This document shows, in pieces, positions 1 to 7,960 of a stretch of 23,263 bases of DNA. Under the pieces are notes generated by a model that did not search any database, had not been told where the DNA came from, and saw nothing but the letters and a program-made list of their open reading frames with translations. This DNA comes from DASQPA01 sp035644215 (GTDB lineage: Bacteria; Acidobacteriota; Thermoanaerobaculia; Multivoradales; UBA5704). Positions within the stretch are counted from its first letter, which is position 1; every line of letters begins with the position of its first letter. A program made the position numbers and the translations under genes. The stretch is taken from positions 1 to 23,263 of the forward strand of contig DASQPA010000034.1 in assembly GCA_035644215.1 (NCBI GenBank). Direction: 5' to 3'.

Positions 1-497
1 GTCACCTCGAAGCGGTCGGGCCGGCGGGCGGCCAGAGTAAGGCTCACCCCGTCGACGGTGACCGACCCCTTCTCGACCAGGAAGGGAGCGAGCTCGGGAG
101 GGATCGAGAAGGCGAGCACCCGGTGCTCGGTCAGGTCCTCCCGGGAGAGAACCTCCGCCGTGCCGTCGACGTGCCCCTGGACCCAGTGGCCGCCCAGGGG
201 GTCCCCGACACAGAGGGCCGGCTCCAGGTTGACCCGGGCGCCGGCCCGGAGCGTCCCAAGGGTCGTGCGTGCCAGGGTCTCGGGCGCCAGCTCGACGAGC
301 GAACGCACGGCTCCGTCGGCGAGCGGAGCCAGCTCGAGGATCGTCAGACACACGCCGGAGACCGCCAGGCTGGCGCCGATCCCGAGCCGCCCGGCAAGAC
401 CGGCGCTGTGGGCGACTGCCATTCGCACCCCGCCCTGGCCCGAAGGCTCGGGGTCGGCGAGCAGACGGCCGCTCTCGCTGATGAGACCTGTGAACAC
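1..497 (-). CDS. ribE: Riboflavin synthase subunit alpha, 5' part (truncated by window edge)
   Basis: Riboflavin synthase dismutates two 6,7-dimethyl-8-ribityllumazine molecules into riboflavin and a pyrimidinedione. The 165 visible codons translate to MFTGLISESGRLL at the N-terminus, the family's usual opening. The first lumazine-binding barrel follows, and the hallmark GDPLGGHWVQGHVDGT lies at the start of the second barrel, which runs out of the window. The start is GTG at 495-497, chosen because it gives the canonical MFTG opening and has an AAGGAGG ribosome binding site about 7 nt upstream. No FMN riboswitch was recognised upstream on this strand. The gene points the same way as ribD (3635-4747) but is separated from it by a 3.1-kb plus-strand block, so a former ribD-ribE neighbourhood may have been interrupted. 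Confidence 0.93.
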   Translation of the reverse strand, partial: MFTGLISESGRLLADPEPSGQGGVRMAVAHSAGLAGRLGIGASLAVSGVCLTILELAPLADGAVRSLVELAPETLARTTLGTLRAGARVNLEPALCVGDPLGGHWVQGHVDGTAEVLSREDLTEHRVLAFSIPPELAPFLVEKGSVTVDGVSLTLAARRPDRFEV

Positions 498-810
498 CCG
501 CTTCCCTCCTTGACGGGCCGGCTGGCTGACCGGGTTTTCCCCTCGGCGCGCGGAGCCTACCCGGATTCGGCGCCCCCGTCCATGCTCGCCTCGCGATCCC
601 ATTTCACGAATCGAGTACCTAAGTTGTCGCGGACGGCTCTCTTTTTGACTCCCGGCGCACCAGTTCTATTCAGAGAGCCATCGTTTCAGCTGTGCACAGC
701 ATCGTTCCTGGAGGTATGGGGCGACGGCTCGGCTTGTATCCACTTCTTGATGGCTGATTTTTCGGGCGACCCAGCCTTGATGGCCAGGTTTCGACCCGTA
801 GGAGGATGAG
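498..810. other. Divergent intergenic region, no gene seen
   Basis: This 313-bp gap separates the divergent ribE and the small secreted-protein gene. The long open frames crossing it are GC-driven extensions of ribE shadow frames. The right half is less GC-rich than its surroundings and contains a TTGACT hexamer and a 7-bp inverted repeat, listed separately. No riboswitch or tRNA was recognised. Confidence 0.6.
635..679 (+). promoter_or_regulatory. Candidate promoter enclosed by an inverted repeat
   Basis: TTGACT at 645-650 and TATTCA at 667-672 are separated by 16 bp, a plausible sigma-70-type pair for the secreted-protein gene at 811. The pair is enclosed by a perfect 7-bp inverted repeat, GGCTCTC at 635-641 and GAGAGCC at 673-679. 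The repeat could be an operator for a dimeric regulator. The -10 box is a weak match and the 5' leader would be about 130 nt, so this is a candidate only. Confidence 0.35.
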
Positions 811-1095
811 ATGAGAACCCTGTCCCGCATGACAGCCTTACTCGCCTGCCTCGCGGTCCTGCTGGTGGCGCTTCCCGCCCACGCCGCAACGGCCCCGCCA
901 TCGCACTCCTCCCAGGATTCGACGGTCGCCCAGTGGCTCGGCTCCGTCCTGGCCGACCTGGCGCACTTCGCGGTCCGGCCCAGCGTGCCCCCAGGGAAGG
1001 GTCACACGACCCTCCGCCCCAAGGGTGGCTCTTGTATCGATCCGAACGGGTACCCCACTTTGTGCTTCGCCGGCATCAACTTGTTGGGTCACTAA
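811..1095 (+). CDS. Small secreted protein with a C-terminal Cys pair, unknown function
   Basis: The 94-residue product is not assigned to a family. Residues 1-25 form a clear Sec signal peptide: a positive start (MRTLSR), a hydrophobic core (LLACLAVLLVALP) and an AHA-A cleavage site. The mature part is about 69 residues and ends in a Gly/Pro-rich tail, GGSCIDPNGYPTLCFAGI, followed by NLLGH. The two Cys are 11 residues apart and could form a disulfide after export. The ATG at 811 has an AGGAGG site a few bases upstream. The gene precedes the zinc-finger/TPR gene by 101 bp on the same strand. A structural role, a pro-peptide signal or a small envelope factor are all possible; the first gene of a peptide/TPR signalling pair is only an inference. 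Confidence 0.75.
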   Translation: MRTLSRMTALLACLAVLLVALPAHAATAPPSHSSQDSTVAQWLGSVLADLAHFAVRPSVPPGKGHTTLRPKGGSCIDPNGYPTLCFAGINLLGH

Positions 1096-1148
1096 GCGGA
1101 TCCAGTGACGAGGGGGGATGCTGTACGAGTGTCATCGACGGTTTACTC

Positions 1149-1177
1149 TTGTGTAGAACCAAAGTCTTTTGTTATCC
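1149..1177 (+). promoter_or_regulatory. Weak candidate promoter before the TPR gene
   Basis: TTGTGT at 1149-1154 and TTATCC at 1172-1177 are spaced 17 bp apart in a locally AT-rich patch (about 1130-1200) that stands out from the GC-rich surroundings. Transcription would start near 1184, very close to the ATG at 1197, so the leader would be minimal. Both boxes are imperfect. Confidence 0.25.
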
Positions 1178-1196
1178 TTATGGAGAAAGTAGAAAG

Positions 1197-2549
1197 ATGA
1201 TGAGCGACCACCCCATCTCCCGTGAGGTGTTGGGCCGTTTCGCTGGCGGTGTGGCCACCGAAACTGAACGCAGGATGGTGGTCCGTCATCTGCTGGCGGG
1301 CTGCCGGAACTGCCAGACCCAGCTCCGGCAGTACTGGCCCGGTTCCCTCGATACCACCGAGATCGGCGACCACTACTATGATGCCGCCTTCGCGCAGGCG
1401 GCCGAGCGGGCCGTGGCGACGCTTGCCGCGCTCGCCGGCTCCGACTCGCGACAGCTGCTCGCCGATCTCGACGGGCATCCCCCGAAACGGCAGGAGACGC
1501 TGGTTCGCAACCAGCCGCGCTACTGGACTCCGGACGTCTGTGGCGCCCTGATCGACCGCTCCCACGAAGCCCGGTTCACCAGCACGGTGGTGATGTGCCA
1601 GCAGGCCCACCTCGCGGTCCTGGTGGCCGAGAACCTCTCACCGGAGCTCTTCGAACGCGAGGCCGTCGAGGACTGCCATGCCCGCGCCTGGGCCGCGATG
1701 GGCAATGCGTTGCGCGTTTCAGGCGATCTCAACGGGGCGGAGAAGGCCTTCCTCGCCGCGCAGCCCCATCTCGTGGCGGGCAGTGGGGCGGCGGCCCTCC
1801 GCGCCCGTCTCCTGTCGCAGATCGCCTCCCTGCGCATGGACCAGCGGCGCTTCGACGACTGCCTTCTGCTGATCCAGCAGGTGGTTCAGATCTGGCGCAA
1901 TCTGGGCGACCGGCGCGAGCTGGTCCGCGCCCTGGTGGTGCAGGGGATCGCGACCGGAGAGGGAGGCAAGCCGCGGGCGGGTGTCCGGCTCCTCATCGAG
2001 GCCGGTCGGCTCGTCGACGGCGAGGCCGAGCCCAAGCTTGCTCTCATCATCTTGCATAGCATCATCCGATTCCATACGGATGGTGGGCAGTCCGAGGTGG
2101 CTCTCAGCCTCTACTTCGAGGCCCGCCGGCTCTACGAGCAGGAGGCCGATCCTCTCATCCGGATCAAGGTCCTGTGGCTGGAAGGGCAGATCATGAGCGC
2201 CGAGCGCCACTTGGAACCGTCGCTGAAACAGCTCTCGGCCGCTCGCGAGGGGTTCCTGGCGCAGGCCAACCGCTACGAGGCCGCCCTGGTCTCCCTCGAT
2301 CTGGCCGCGGTGCTCGCCCGGCTCGGAAGGTTCACCGAGATGCGCGCGCTGGTAGGCGAGACCTTGCGGGAGATGGAAGAACGAGGGGTGCGCCGCGAGG
2401 CGATTGCGGCTCTTATCCTGCTGCAGCAGACCGCGACCAGCGAAACCGCCCTGGCCCTCATCCGTCGTACCGCCACCGCGCTACGGTCCCCCGGGCAACG
2501 CCGGAGGGTGACGGAGGGATTGCCGAGCCTCGAACAACCCTTCCTCTGA
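1197..2549 (+). CDS. Zinc-finger-like / TPR repeat protein, possible regulator
   Basis: The product is 450 residues. The N-terminus has a putative zinc-binding motif, H31-x4-C36-x2-C39 (RHLLAGCRNC), resembling zf-HC2/anti-sigma modules. From about residue 130 onward it is alpha-helical with TPR-like hairpins, for example around residues 166-195, 205-235, 245-275 and 325-410. No signal peptide or membrane segment is visible, so it should be cytoplasmic. The start is placed at ATG 1197, with an in-frame ATG at 1200 as alternative; a GGAG lies about 11 nt upstream. The frame stays open further upstream only as a shadow of the secreted-protein gene. A truncated paralogue of its C-terminal half lies at 3202-3630. 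Such TPR proteins often bind peptides or partner proteins; the real ligand is unknown. Confidence 0.8.
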   Translation: MMSDHPISREVLGRFAGGVATETERRMVVRHLLAGCRNCQTQLRQYWPGSLDTTEIGDHYYDAAFAQAAERAVATLAALAGSDSRQLLADLDGHPPKRQETLVRNQPRYWTPDVCGALIDRSHEARFTSTVVMCQQAHLAVLVAENLSPELFEREAVEDCHARAWAAMGNALRVSGDLNGAEKAFLAAQPHLVAGSGAAALRARLLSQIASLRMDQRRFDDCLLLIQQVVQIWRNLGDRRELVRALVVQGIATGEGGKPRAGVRLLIEAGRLVDGEAEPKLALIILHSIIRFHTDGGQSEVALSLYFEARRLYEQEADPLIRIKVLWLEGQIMSAERHLEPSLKQLSAAREGFLAQANRYEAALVSLDLAAVLARLGRFTEMRALVGETLREMEERGVRREAIAALILLQQTATSETALALIRRTATALRSPGQRRRVTEGLPSLEQPFL

Positions 2550-2733
2550 GAAGGATCGATCTCAATCGCTGCGGCGACGCCCGCCGAGGAGGTCCGTTTC
2601 GTCGAACAGGCTGGGCGCTCCCTGGAGGAGAACTTCCGGAGGAACCGAATGGCTTTCCATATTTAAAGGGATGTCTGAGAGACGGCGGGGAAGGCGGCCC
2701 TCACGAGACCCGTCCCAGCAGAGGATTCAGTAG

Positions 2734-2739
2734 TATCAT
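2734..2739 (+). promoter_or_regulatory. -10-like hexamer for a likely leaderless HTH transcript
   Basis: TATCAT ends exactly 7 nt before the ATG at 2747. No ribosome binding site precedes this ATG, and the intervening bases are CTACCCC. Transcription would start at or next to the ATG. An almost identical arrangement precedes ftsY in this window. No good -35 box is visible. Confidence 0.4.
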
Positions 2740-2746
2740 CTACCCC

Positions 2747-3205
2747 ATGTCGCTTGGGCAAGAAGCCAGCCGCCTACTTGCCGAAACGCTGCGTCGGCGC
2801 CTCATCGAATCCGGGAGGCCGCTACGCGAGCTGGAACAAAGTCTGGGCTGGGAGGAAGGTGCCCTTACCGCGGCCCTGAGCGGTGCGGTCGAACTCAAGG
2901 TCAAGGATCTGCTGGCCCTCTTGCAGGTCGCCGGGATCGAGGAACGCTCGTTCTTCGCCGAGCTTTACGACCTGGAGCCTCGCGGCCGTGCCACCGTCGG
3001 CCAGAGGGAGATTCCCTACAGCATCGGGCATCTCTCCCAAGAGGATCTGCCGGATTTCCCTCCGACCGAGGAGATCTTCGCGCTCTTCCGTTCACTGGTG
3101 CGCGACAGCGTACGCGAGGAACCCCGCACGGAGAAAAGCGGACACCAGGAGAAGCAGGAGATCCCAAAACAGCGCTGCAGCTCCTGCGGGAATCTGAGCG
3201 GATGA
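2747..3205 (+). CDS. Short XRE-like helix-turn-helix protein with an altered C-terminus
   Basis: The product is 152 residues. Residues 5-70 form a lambda-repressor/XRE-like helical bundle: RPLRELEQSLGWEEGAL fits the two DNA-binding helices, followed by SGAVELKVKDLLALLQVAGI. This suggests DNA binding, but no target is evident. The ATG at 2747 is chosen because the HTH homology begins there; the open frame continues upstream without family resemblance. From about residue 128 the sequence is read in a different frame over DNA that encodes TPR homology in frame +1, so the last 25 or so residues (ending QRCSSCGNLSG) are probably not original. The stop overlaps the next ATG as ATGA (3202-3205). It may be a regulator partnered with the neighbouring TPR proteins. 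Confidence 0.72.
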   Translation: MSLGQEASRLLAETLRRRLIESGRPLRELEQSLGWEEGALTAALSGAVELKVKDLLALLQVAGIEERSFFAELYDLEPRGRATVGQREIPYSIGHLSQEDLPDFPPTEEIFALFRSLVRDSVREEPRTEKSGHQEKQEIPKQRCSSCGNLSG

Positions 3206-3630
3206 TCGACCAAGAGCAAGATGCCAAGCTCGGAATTGTTGTCATCCACAACAGGATTCGCTTCCTCGCCGACAATCGGCAGACAGAGGAAGCCTTGGAG
3301 CTCCATCACGAGTCAGAGGCACTCTATGCGAGAATGGCCGGTCCCCTTGTCCGCATCAAGTTTTCCTGGCTGAAAGGACAGATTCTGCAGGCCAACGGAG
3401 ATCTGAAGGCGGCGCTCGACGTGTTCTCTTCAATCCGACAGAACTATCTCGAGCAGGACAACCAGTACGAAGCAGCGCTCGTATCCCTCGACCTCGCCTC
3501 CACTTTGGACAAGCTTGGGTACCGCAAGGAAACACGACGGCTTGCGGCCGCAGCCTTCCGAGAAATGACAGCTCGGCGAGTAACGAGAGAAGCCCTCGCC
3601 GCCCTCATCCTGCTGCGCAACTCCGCCTGA
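3202..3630 (+). CDS. Truncated TPR paralogue (3' remnant)
   Basis: The 142-residue frame matches the C-terminal half of the TPR protein at 1197-2549: NQYEAALVSLDLA against its NRYEAALVSLDLA, and REALAALILL against REAIAALILL. It lacks the zinc-finger region and the first TPR hairpins. Homology continues upstream of its ATG in the same frame to about 3136 (GEAGDPKTALQLLRESER against GEGGKPRAGVRLLIEAGR), over the tail of the HTH gene. A deletion therefore seems to have joined the 5' part of the HTH gene to the 3' part of a TPR gene out of frame. The ATGA overlap could still allow coupled translation, so a residual short TPR protein is possible. It converges with ribD, leaving 4 bp between them. 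Confidence 0.65.
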   Translation: MIDQEQDAKLGIVVIHNRIRFLADNRQTEEALELHHESEALYARMAGPLVRIKFSWLKGQILQANGDLKAALDVFSSIRQNYLEQDNQYEAALVSLDLASTLDKLGYRKETRRLAAAAFREMTARRVTREALAALILLRNSA

Positions 3631-3634
3631 TCCC

Positions 3635-4730
<1,096 letters not shown>

Positions 4731-4747
<17 letters not shown>

Positions 4748-5714
4748 AGGCGAACTCCCGCGGCCGGAACTCCACCAGGTCCTCGGCCTTCTCCCCCACC
4801 CCTAAGAAGAGCACCGGCAGCTTGAGGTCGCGGGCGACCGCCACCGCCATCCCACCCTTGGCGGTGCCGTCGAGCTTGGCAAGGAGGACGCCGTCGACCG
4901 GCACCACCTGGCAGAAGGTCCTCGCCTGGGCGAGGGCGTTCTGGCCGGTCGTCGCGTCGAGCACCAGGATCGTCTGCCGCTGCCAGCCCTTGGCCTCGCG
5001 GTCGATCACCCGGTTGATCTTGCCCAGCTCGGCCATCAGGTGGTCCTTGGTGTGGAGGCGCCCGGCGGTGTCGACGATCAGCTGGTCGGCGCCGCGCGCC
5101 CGGGCGGCCTGGATGCCGTCGAAGACCACCGCCGCCGGGTCGGCGCCGGCGACCTGGCGGATGACGTCGACCCCCAGGCGTTTCCCCCACAGCTCCAGCT
5201 GCTCGATGGCGGCGGCGCGGAAGGTGTCGGCGGCGGCGATCACCACCTTCTGCCGGTTCAGCTGCGCCCGCCGGGCGAGCTTGGCGATCGAGGTGGTCTT
5301 CCCCACCCCGTTGACCCCCACCACCAGAGTGAGGAGCGGCCCTTTCCCCAGCGGCCGCGGCCGCGGCATCTCCATCAGCATGCCGCTCATCTCGTCGACC
5401 AGCATCTTGCGCACCCGCTCCACGTCCTGCACCTGGTCCCGGGTGGCGTTCCGGCGCACCCGCTCGATCATCTCCAGGGCGGTGTCGACCCCGAGGTCGG
5501 CGCTGATCAGCGCCTCCTCCAGGTACTCTAGGGTGCGCTCGTCGAGCTCGGCCTTCCCTTCCATGGCGGAGGAGACCTTTTCCAGGATCTCCGTATGGGT
5601 CATCAGGAGGCCGCGCTTCAGCTTCCCCCAGAAGGAGCCCTTCTCGGCCTCGGGGAGCGCCACCTCGGGAGCGAGCTCCAGGATGTCGTTTCTCGTCTCG
5701 TTCGGATCGGCCAT
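4731..5714 (-). CDS. ftsY: Signal recognition particle receptor FtsY
   Basis: FtsY is the SRP receptor GTPase that brings SRP-ribosome complexes to the membrane for co-translational insertion. The 327-residue product has the N-helical bundle (about 35-115) and the G domain: GVNGVGKT at 133-140, DTFRAAAIEQL after residue 162, DTAGR at 215-219, and AKLDGTAKGG near 279. The acidic N-terminal A region is short, common outside Enterobacteria. I place the start at ATG 5714 (MADPNETRND). No ribosome binding site precedes it; a TATCAT hexamer sits 7 nt upstream, suggesting a leaderless message. A TTG at 5738 would add 8 residues. The stop overlaps the proposed ribD start. Confidence 0.95.
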
Positions 5715-5721
5715 GGGGGAG

Positions 5722-5727
5722 ATGATA
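5722..5727 (-). promoter_or_regulatory. -10-like hexamer for a likely leaderless ftsY transcript
   Basis: On the minus strand TATCAT ends 7 nt before the ftsY ATG, with CTCCCCC between. This mirrors the HTH gene (TATCAT, CTACCCC, ATG). No good -35 box was found, and readthrough from the upstream gene is equally possible. Confidence 0.35.
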
Positions 5728-5757
5728 GCCGACCTCAAGGCCGCCCCCCCTCCAGGG

Positions 5758-6123
5758 CTAGGTGAACAGCTCGGTCTTCAGTTGCTCGACCGCCTTCTCC
5801 ATGGTCTGCCGGGCGCGGGCGACCAGGGCGGGGTGGCGCTGGACGAGGCCCAGGTAGTAGCCGTCGGGGAGCGGCATGGCGAAGATGTGGATCTCCTGCT
5901 TCTCGATGTGGATCATGCGCGTCCCGCCCAGCTCGTTGCCGGCGAGGACCTTCTCCAGCCGGCGCAGGTAGATCCCTAGGTAGGCGCCGACGATCCGCAT
6001 CTGGTAGGGGGTGAACTCCGAGCAGGCGAGGTCCACGGTCTCGCCGGTGCCGTCGAGGAAGAGGACGCCCACCGCCCGGTCGTTGTTGGCGAGCAGGTTC
6101 GCCAGGATGAACTGGAACGACAT
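5758..6123 (-). CDS. Roadblock/LC7-like domain protein
   Basis: The 121-residue product has the size and alternating pattern of a single roadblock/LC7 fold: an amphipathic helix, then strands (AVGVLFLDGTGETVDLA), a central helix (TPYQMRIVGAYLGIYLRRLEKVL) and a final hairpin (MIHIEKQEIHIFAMPLPDGYYLGLVQR) plus a helix. Bacterial relatives such as MglB regulate small GTPases, but no GTPase partner is present here, so its role is unknown. It lies 25 bp after the HD-GYP gene and 43 bp before ftsY on the same strand and may be co-transcribed with either. The ribosome binding site is weak (AGGA about 14 nt upstream of the ATG). Confidence 0.65.
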   Translation of the reverse strand: MSFQFILANLLANNDRAVGVLFLDGTGETVDLACSEFTPYQMRIVGAYLGIYLRRLEKVLAGNELGGTRMIHIEKQEIHIFAMPLPDGYYLGLVQRHPALVARARQTMEKAVEQLKTELFT

Positions 6124-6148
6124 CGACGCCGCGGAATCCTGGGCGGGG

Positions 6149-7897
6149 CTAGCGGGAGGCCGCCCGCGCCTCGACGATCGTCCCTTCCCGCACCCGGCTG
6201 GCCCCCGGCCGGATCTCCCCGGCCTCGAAGGCGCGCAGGAAGGCGGTGACGATCTTGGCGTCGAAACGGCTGCCGGTCAGCTTGGTGATGGTCTCGACCG
6301 CGAACTGCAGGCTGTACGCCTGCTGGTAGGGACGGTTGGTGGTGATGGCGTCGAAGCAGTCGGCGACCGCGACGATCCGCGCCATGAGCGGGATCTGCTC
6401 GCCTTTCAGGCCGTCCGGGTAGCCGCGGCCGTTCCAGCTCTCGTGGTGCCAGCGCACCGCCGGGACCATCTCCTTCAGCTGCTCGATGCGCGACAGGATG
6501 TCGGCCCCCATGACCGTGTGGAGCTTCATCTGCTCGTACTCCTCGGGGGTCAGGACGCCGGTCTTCTTCAAGATCTGGTCCTCGACGCCGATCTTCCCGA
6601 CGTCGTGGAGCAGCGCCCCGATCCAGACCTTGTGCTGGAGCTCCTCGGGGAGGGTGAGCTGGCGCGCGATGGTGCGCGAGACCGAGGCCACCCGCTCGGA
6701 GTGGCCGCGGGTGTAGGGGTCCTTGGCGTCGACCGCGGCGACGAAAGCGCGCAGCGATCCGATGAACAGCTCACGATTGGCCTGCGCCGCCTGGCGCAAC
6801 TGCTGGACGTGACTCTCGAGGTGCAGGCTCATGCGGTTCCAGTCCTCGGCCAACTCCGCCAGCTCCGAGCCCAGCCCGGCGACCTCGACCCGGCGGCTGA
6901 AGTTGCCGGCGGCGATCTCGTGGCTGGTCTCGGCGAGCCGCTGGATGGGTTGGCTCACCAGCCGCGCGGCGAGCACGGCGAAGATGAAGGCCAGACCGAC
7001 CAGCAGGAGGGTCGAGAGAAGGGAGTTGAAGAACATGCGGTCGACCACCGCAAAGGCGGCGGCCCGCGGCTTCTGGACGATCACCCCCCAACCGCTTTCG
7101 GGGACGGCGGAGACCTGCGCCAGCATCTTCTGGCGCCGGCCGGCGGCGTCGGCGTAGTACTGGAGGGTCATGGACGTGGGCAGCTTGACGAAGGAACGGA
7201 CGACTTCCGACTGCAGGAGGGCCTGCTGCACAGCGGGGCTGGCGCTGTTCGACCACAGCAGCTGGCCCTGGCGGTCGACGAGGAAGGCCCCGACCCCCTT
7301 GCCGATCCCGGCGAGGGCCGCCTCGACCGCCCGGAAGGGCAGGAGGGCCTGGACGATGATCTGCACCGCGCCCGCGCGGACCACCGGCACCGCCAGGATG
7401 GCGAGCGGCTCGCCCTTGGCGGAGGCGACCAGGCGGTAGGCGGGAGCCTTGGCGCCGCGCGCCTGCTCGAAGGCGGCGCTCATCGCCGTTTCGGTCGGGG
7501 CGTCCAGCTGGGCCGCGGAGAGGCCGGCCCCCGAGGTGTCGAGGAGGCGCAGAGCCCGGAGGTCGGGGTTGTCGCGCTGGAACTGCCGCAGCGACTCCGC
7601 CACCCAGGGCTCGTGCAGGCGATCGGCCGGCACGGACGGACCGGGCGGCAGGAGGACCCCGCTCCCCAGCTGGGTGAGGTGGCCGCGCACCGCGACCAGA
7701 GAGTCGTTGATCTCGCGCGACAGCGTCCCCGCCTCGGCGATCAGCGTCTCCCCTTCCTTGCTCTCCAGGATCTCCTGATCCCGCACGATGAGGACCAGGC
7801 TGCTGAGCGTGAACGGGATGATGCCGGACAGCAGGAGCGCAATGAACAGCACATACCGCAGCTTGATACGGCGGAGGATGCTTCGGCGAGGAGTCAT
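6149..7897 (-). CDS. Membrane-bound sensor HD-GYP phosphodiesterase (cyclic-di-GMP type)
   Basis: This 582-residue protein probably degrades cyclic di-GMP in response to an external signal. A first membrane segment lies at about residues 14-38, followed by a large extracytoplasmic domain (about 40-285) resembling double-Cache sensors. A second segment lies at about 292-314, then a HAMP linker (about 312-365) and a C-terminal HD-GYP domain. The catalytic signatures are intact: HDVGKIG at 431-437, HHE at 484-486 and GRGYPDGLKGEQIP with GYP at 492-494. The start is ATG 7897; the preceding bases contain no obvious ribosome binding site. It follows aroB with a 63-bp gap containing a small palindrome (TTCTC, 7 nt, GAGAA). 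Confidence 0.92.
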   Translation of the reverse strand: MTPRRSILRRIKLRYVLFIALLLSGIIPFTLSSLVLIVRDQEILESKEGETLIAEAGTLSREINDSLVAVRGHLTQLGSGVLLPPGPSVPADRLHEPWVAESLRQFQRDNPDLRALRLLDTSGAGLSAAQLDAPTETAMSAAFEQARGAKAPAYRLVASAKGEPLAILAVPVVRAGAVQIIVQALLPFRAVEAALAGIGKGVGAFLVDRQGQLLWSNSASPAVQQALLQSEVVRSFVKLPTSMTLQYYADAAGRRQKMLAQVSAVPESGWGVIVQKPRAAAFAVVDRMFFNSLLSTLLLVGLAFIFAVLAARLVSQPIQRLAETSHEIAAGNFSRRVEVAGLGSELAELAEDWNRMSLHLESHVQQLRQAAQANRELFIGSLRAFVAAVDAKDPYTRGHSERVASVSRTIARQLTLPEELQHKVWIGALLHDVGKIGVEDQILKKTGVLTPEEYEQMKLHTVMGADILSRIEQLKEMVPAVRWHHESWNGRGYPDGLKGEQIPLMARIVAVADCFDAITTNRPYQQAYSLQFAVETITKLTGSRFDAKIVTAFLRAFEAGEIRPGASRVREGTIVEARAASR

Positions 7898-7960
7898 GTC
7901 ATGCCGTGCGGGTCGGCGCCACCTATTCTCTGATAGGGAGAAGTATAACTGATGGACTGC

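Noticed and set aside
123..809. Long plus-strand open frames over 58-809
   Set aside because: They are antisense shadows of ribE extended through GC-rich DNA, with no ribosome binding site or family resemblance.
498..810. FMN riboswitch upstream of ribE
   Set aside because: None of the conserved FMN-aptamer segments was found on the minus strand.
933..1196. Upstream extension of the TPR protein to 933
   Set aside because: It overlaps the secreted-protein gene in another frame and is Arg/Pro-rich shadow sequence; the zinc-finger/TPR protein begins naturally at 1197.
6011..7933. 640-residue plus-strand open frame opposite the HD-GYP gene
   Set aside because: Antisense to a gene with intact catalytic motifs; the frame has no recognisable domain.
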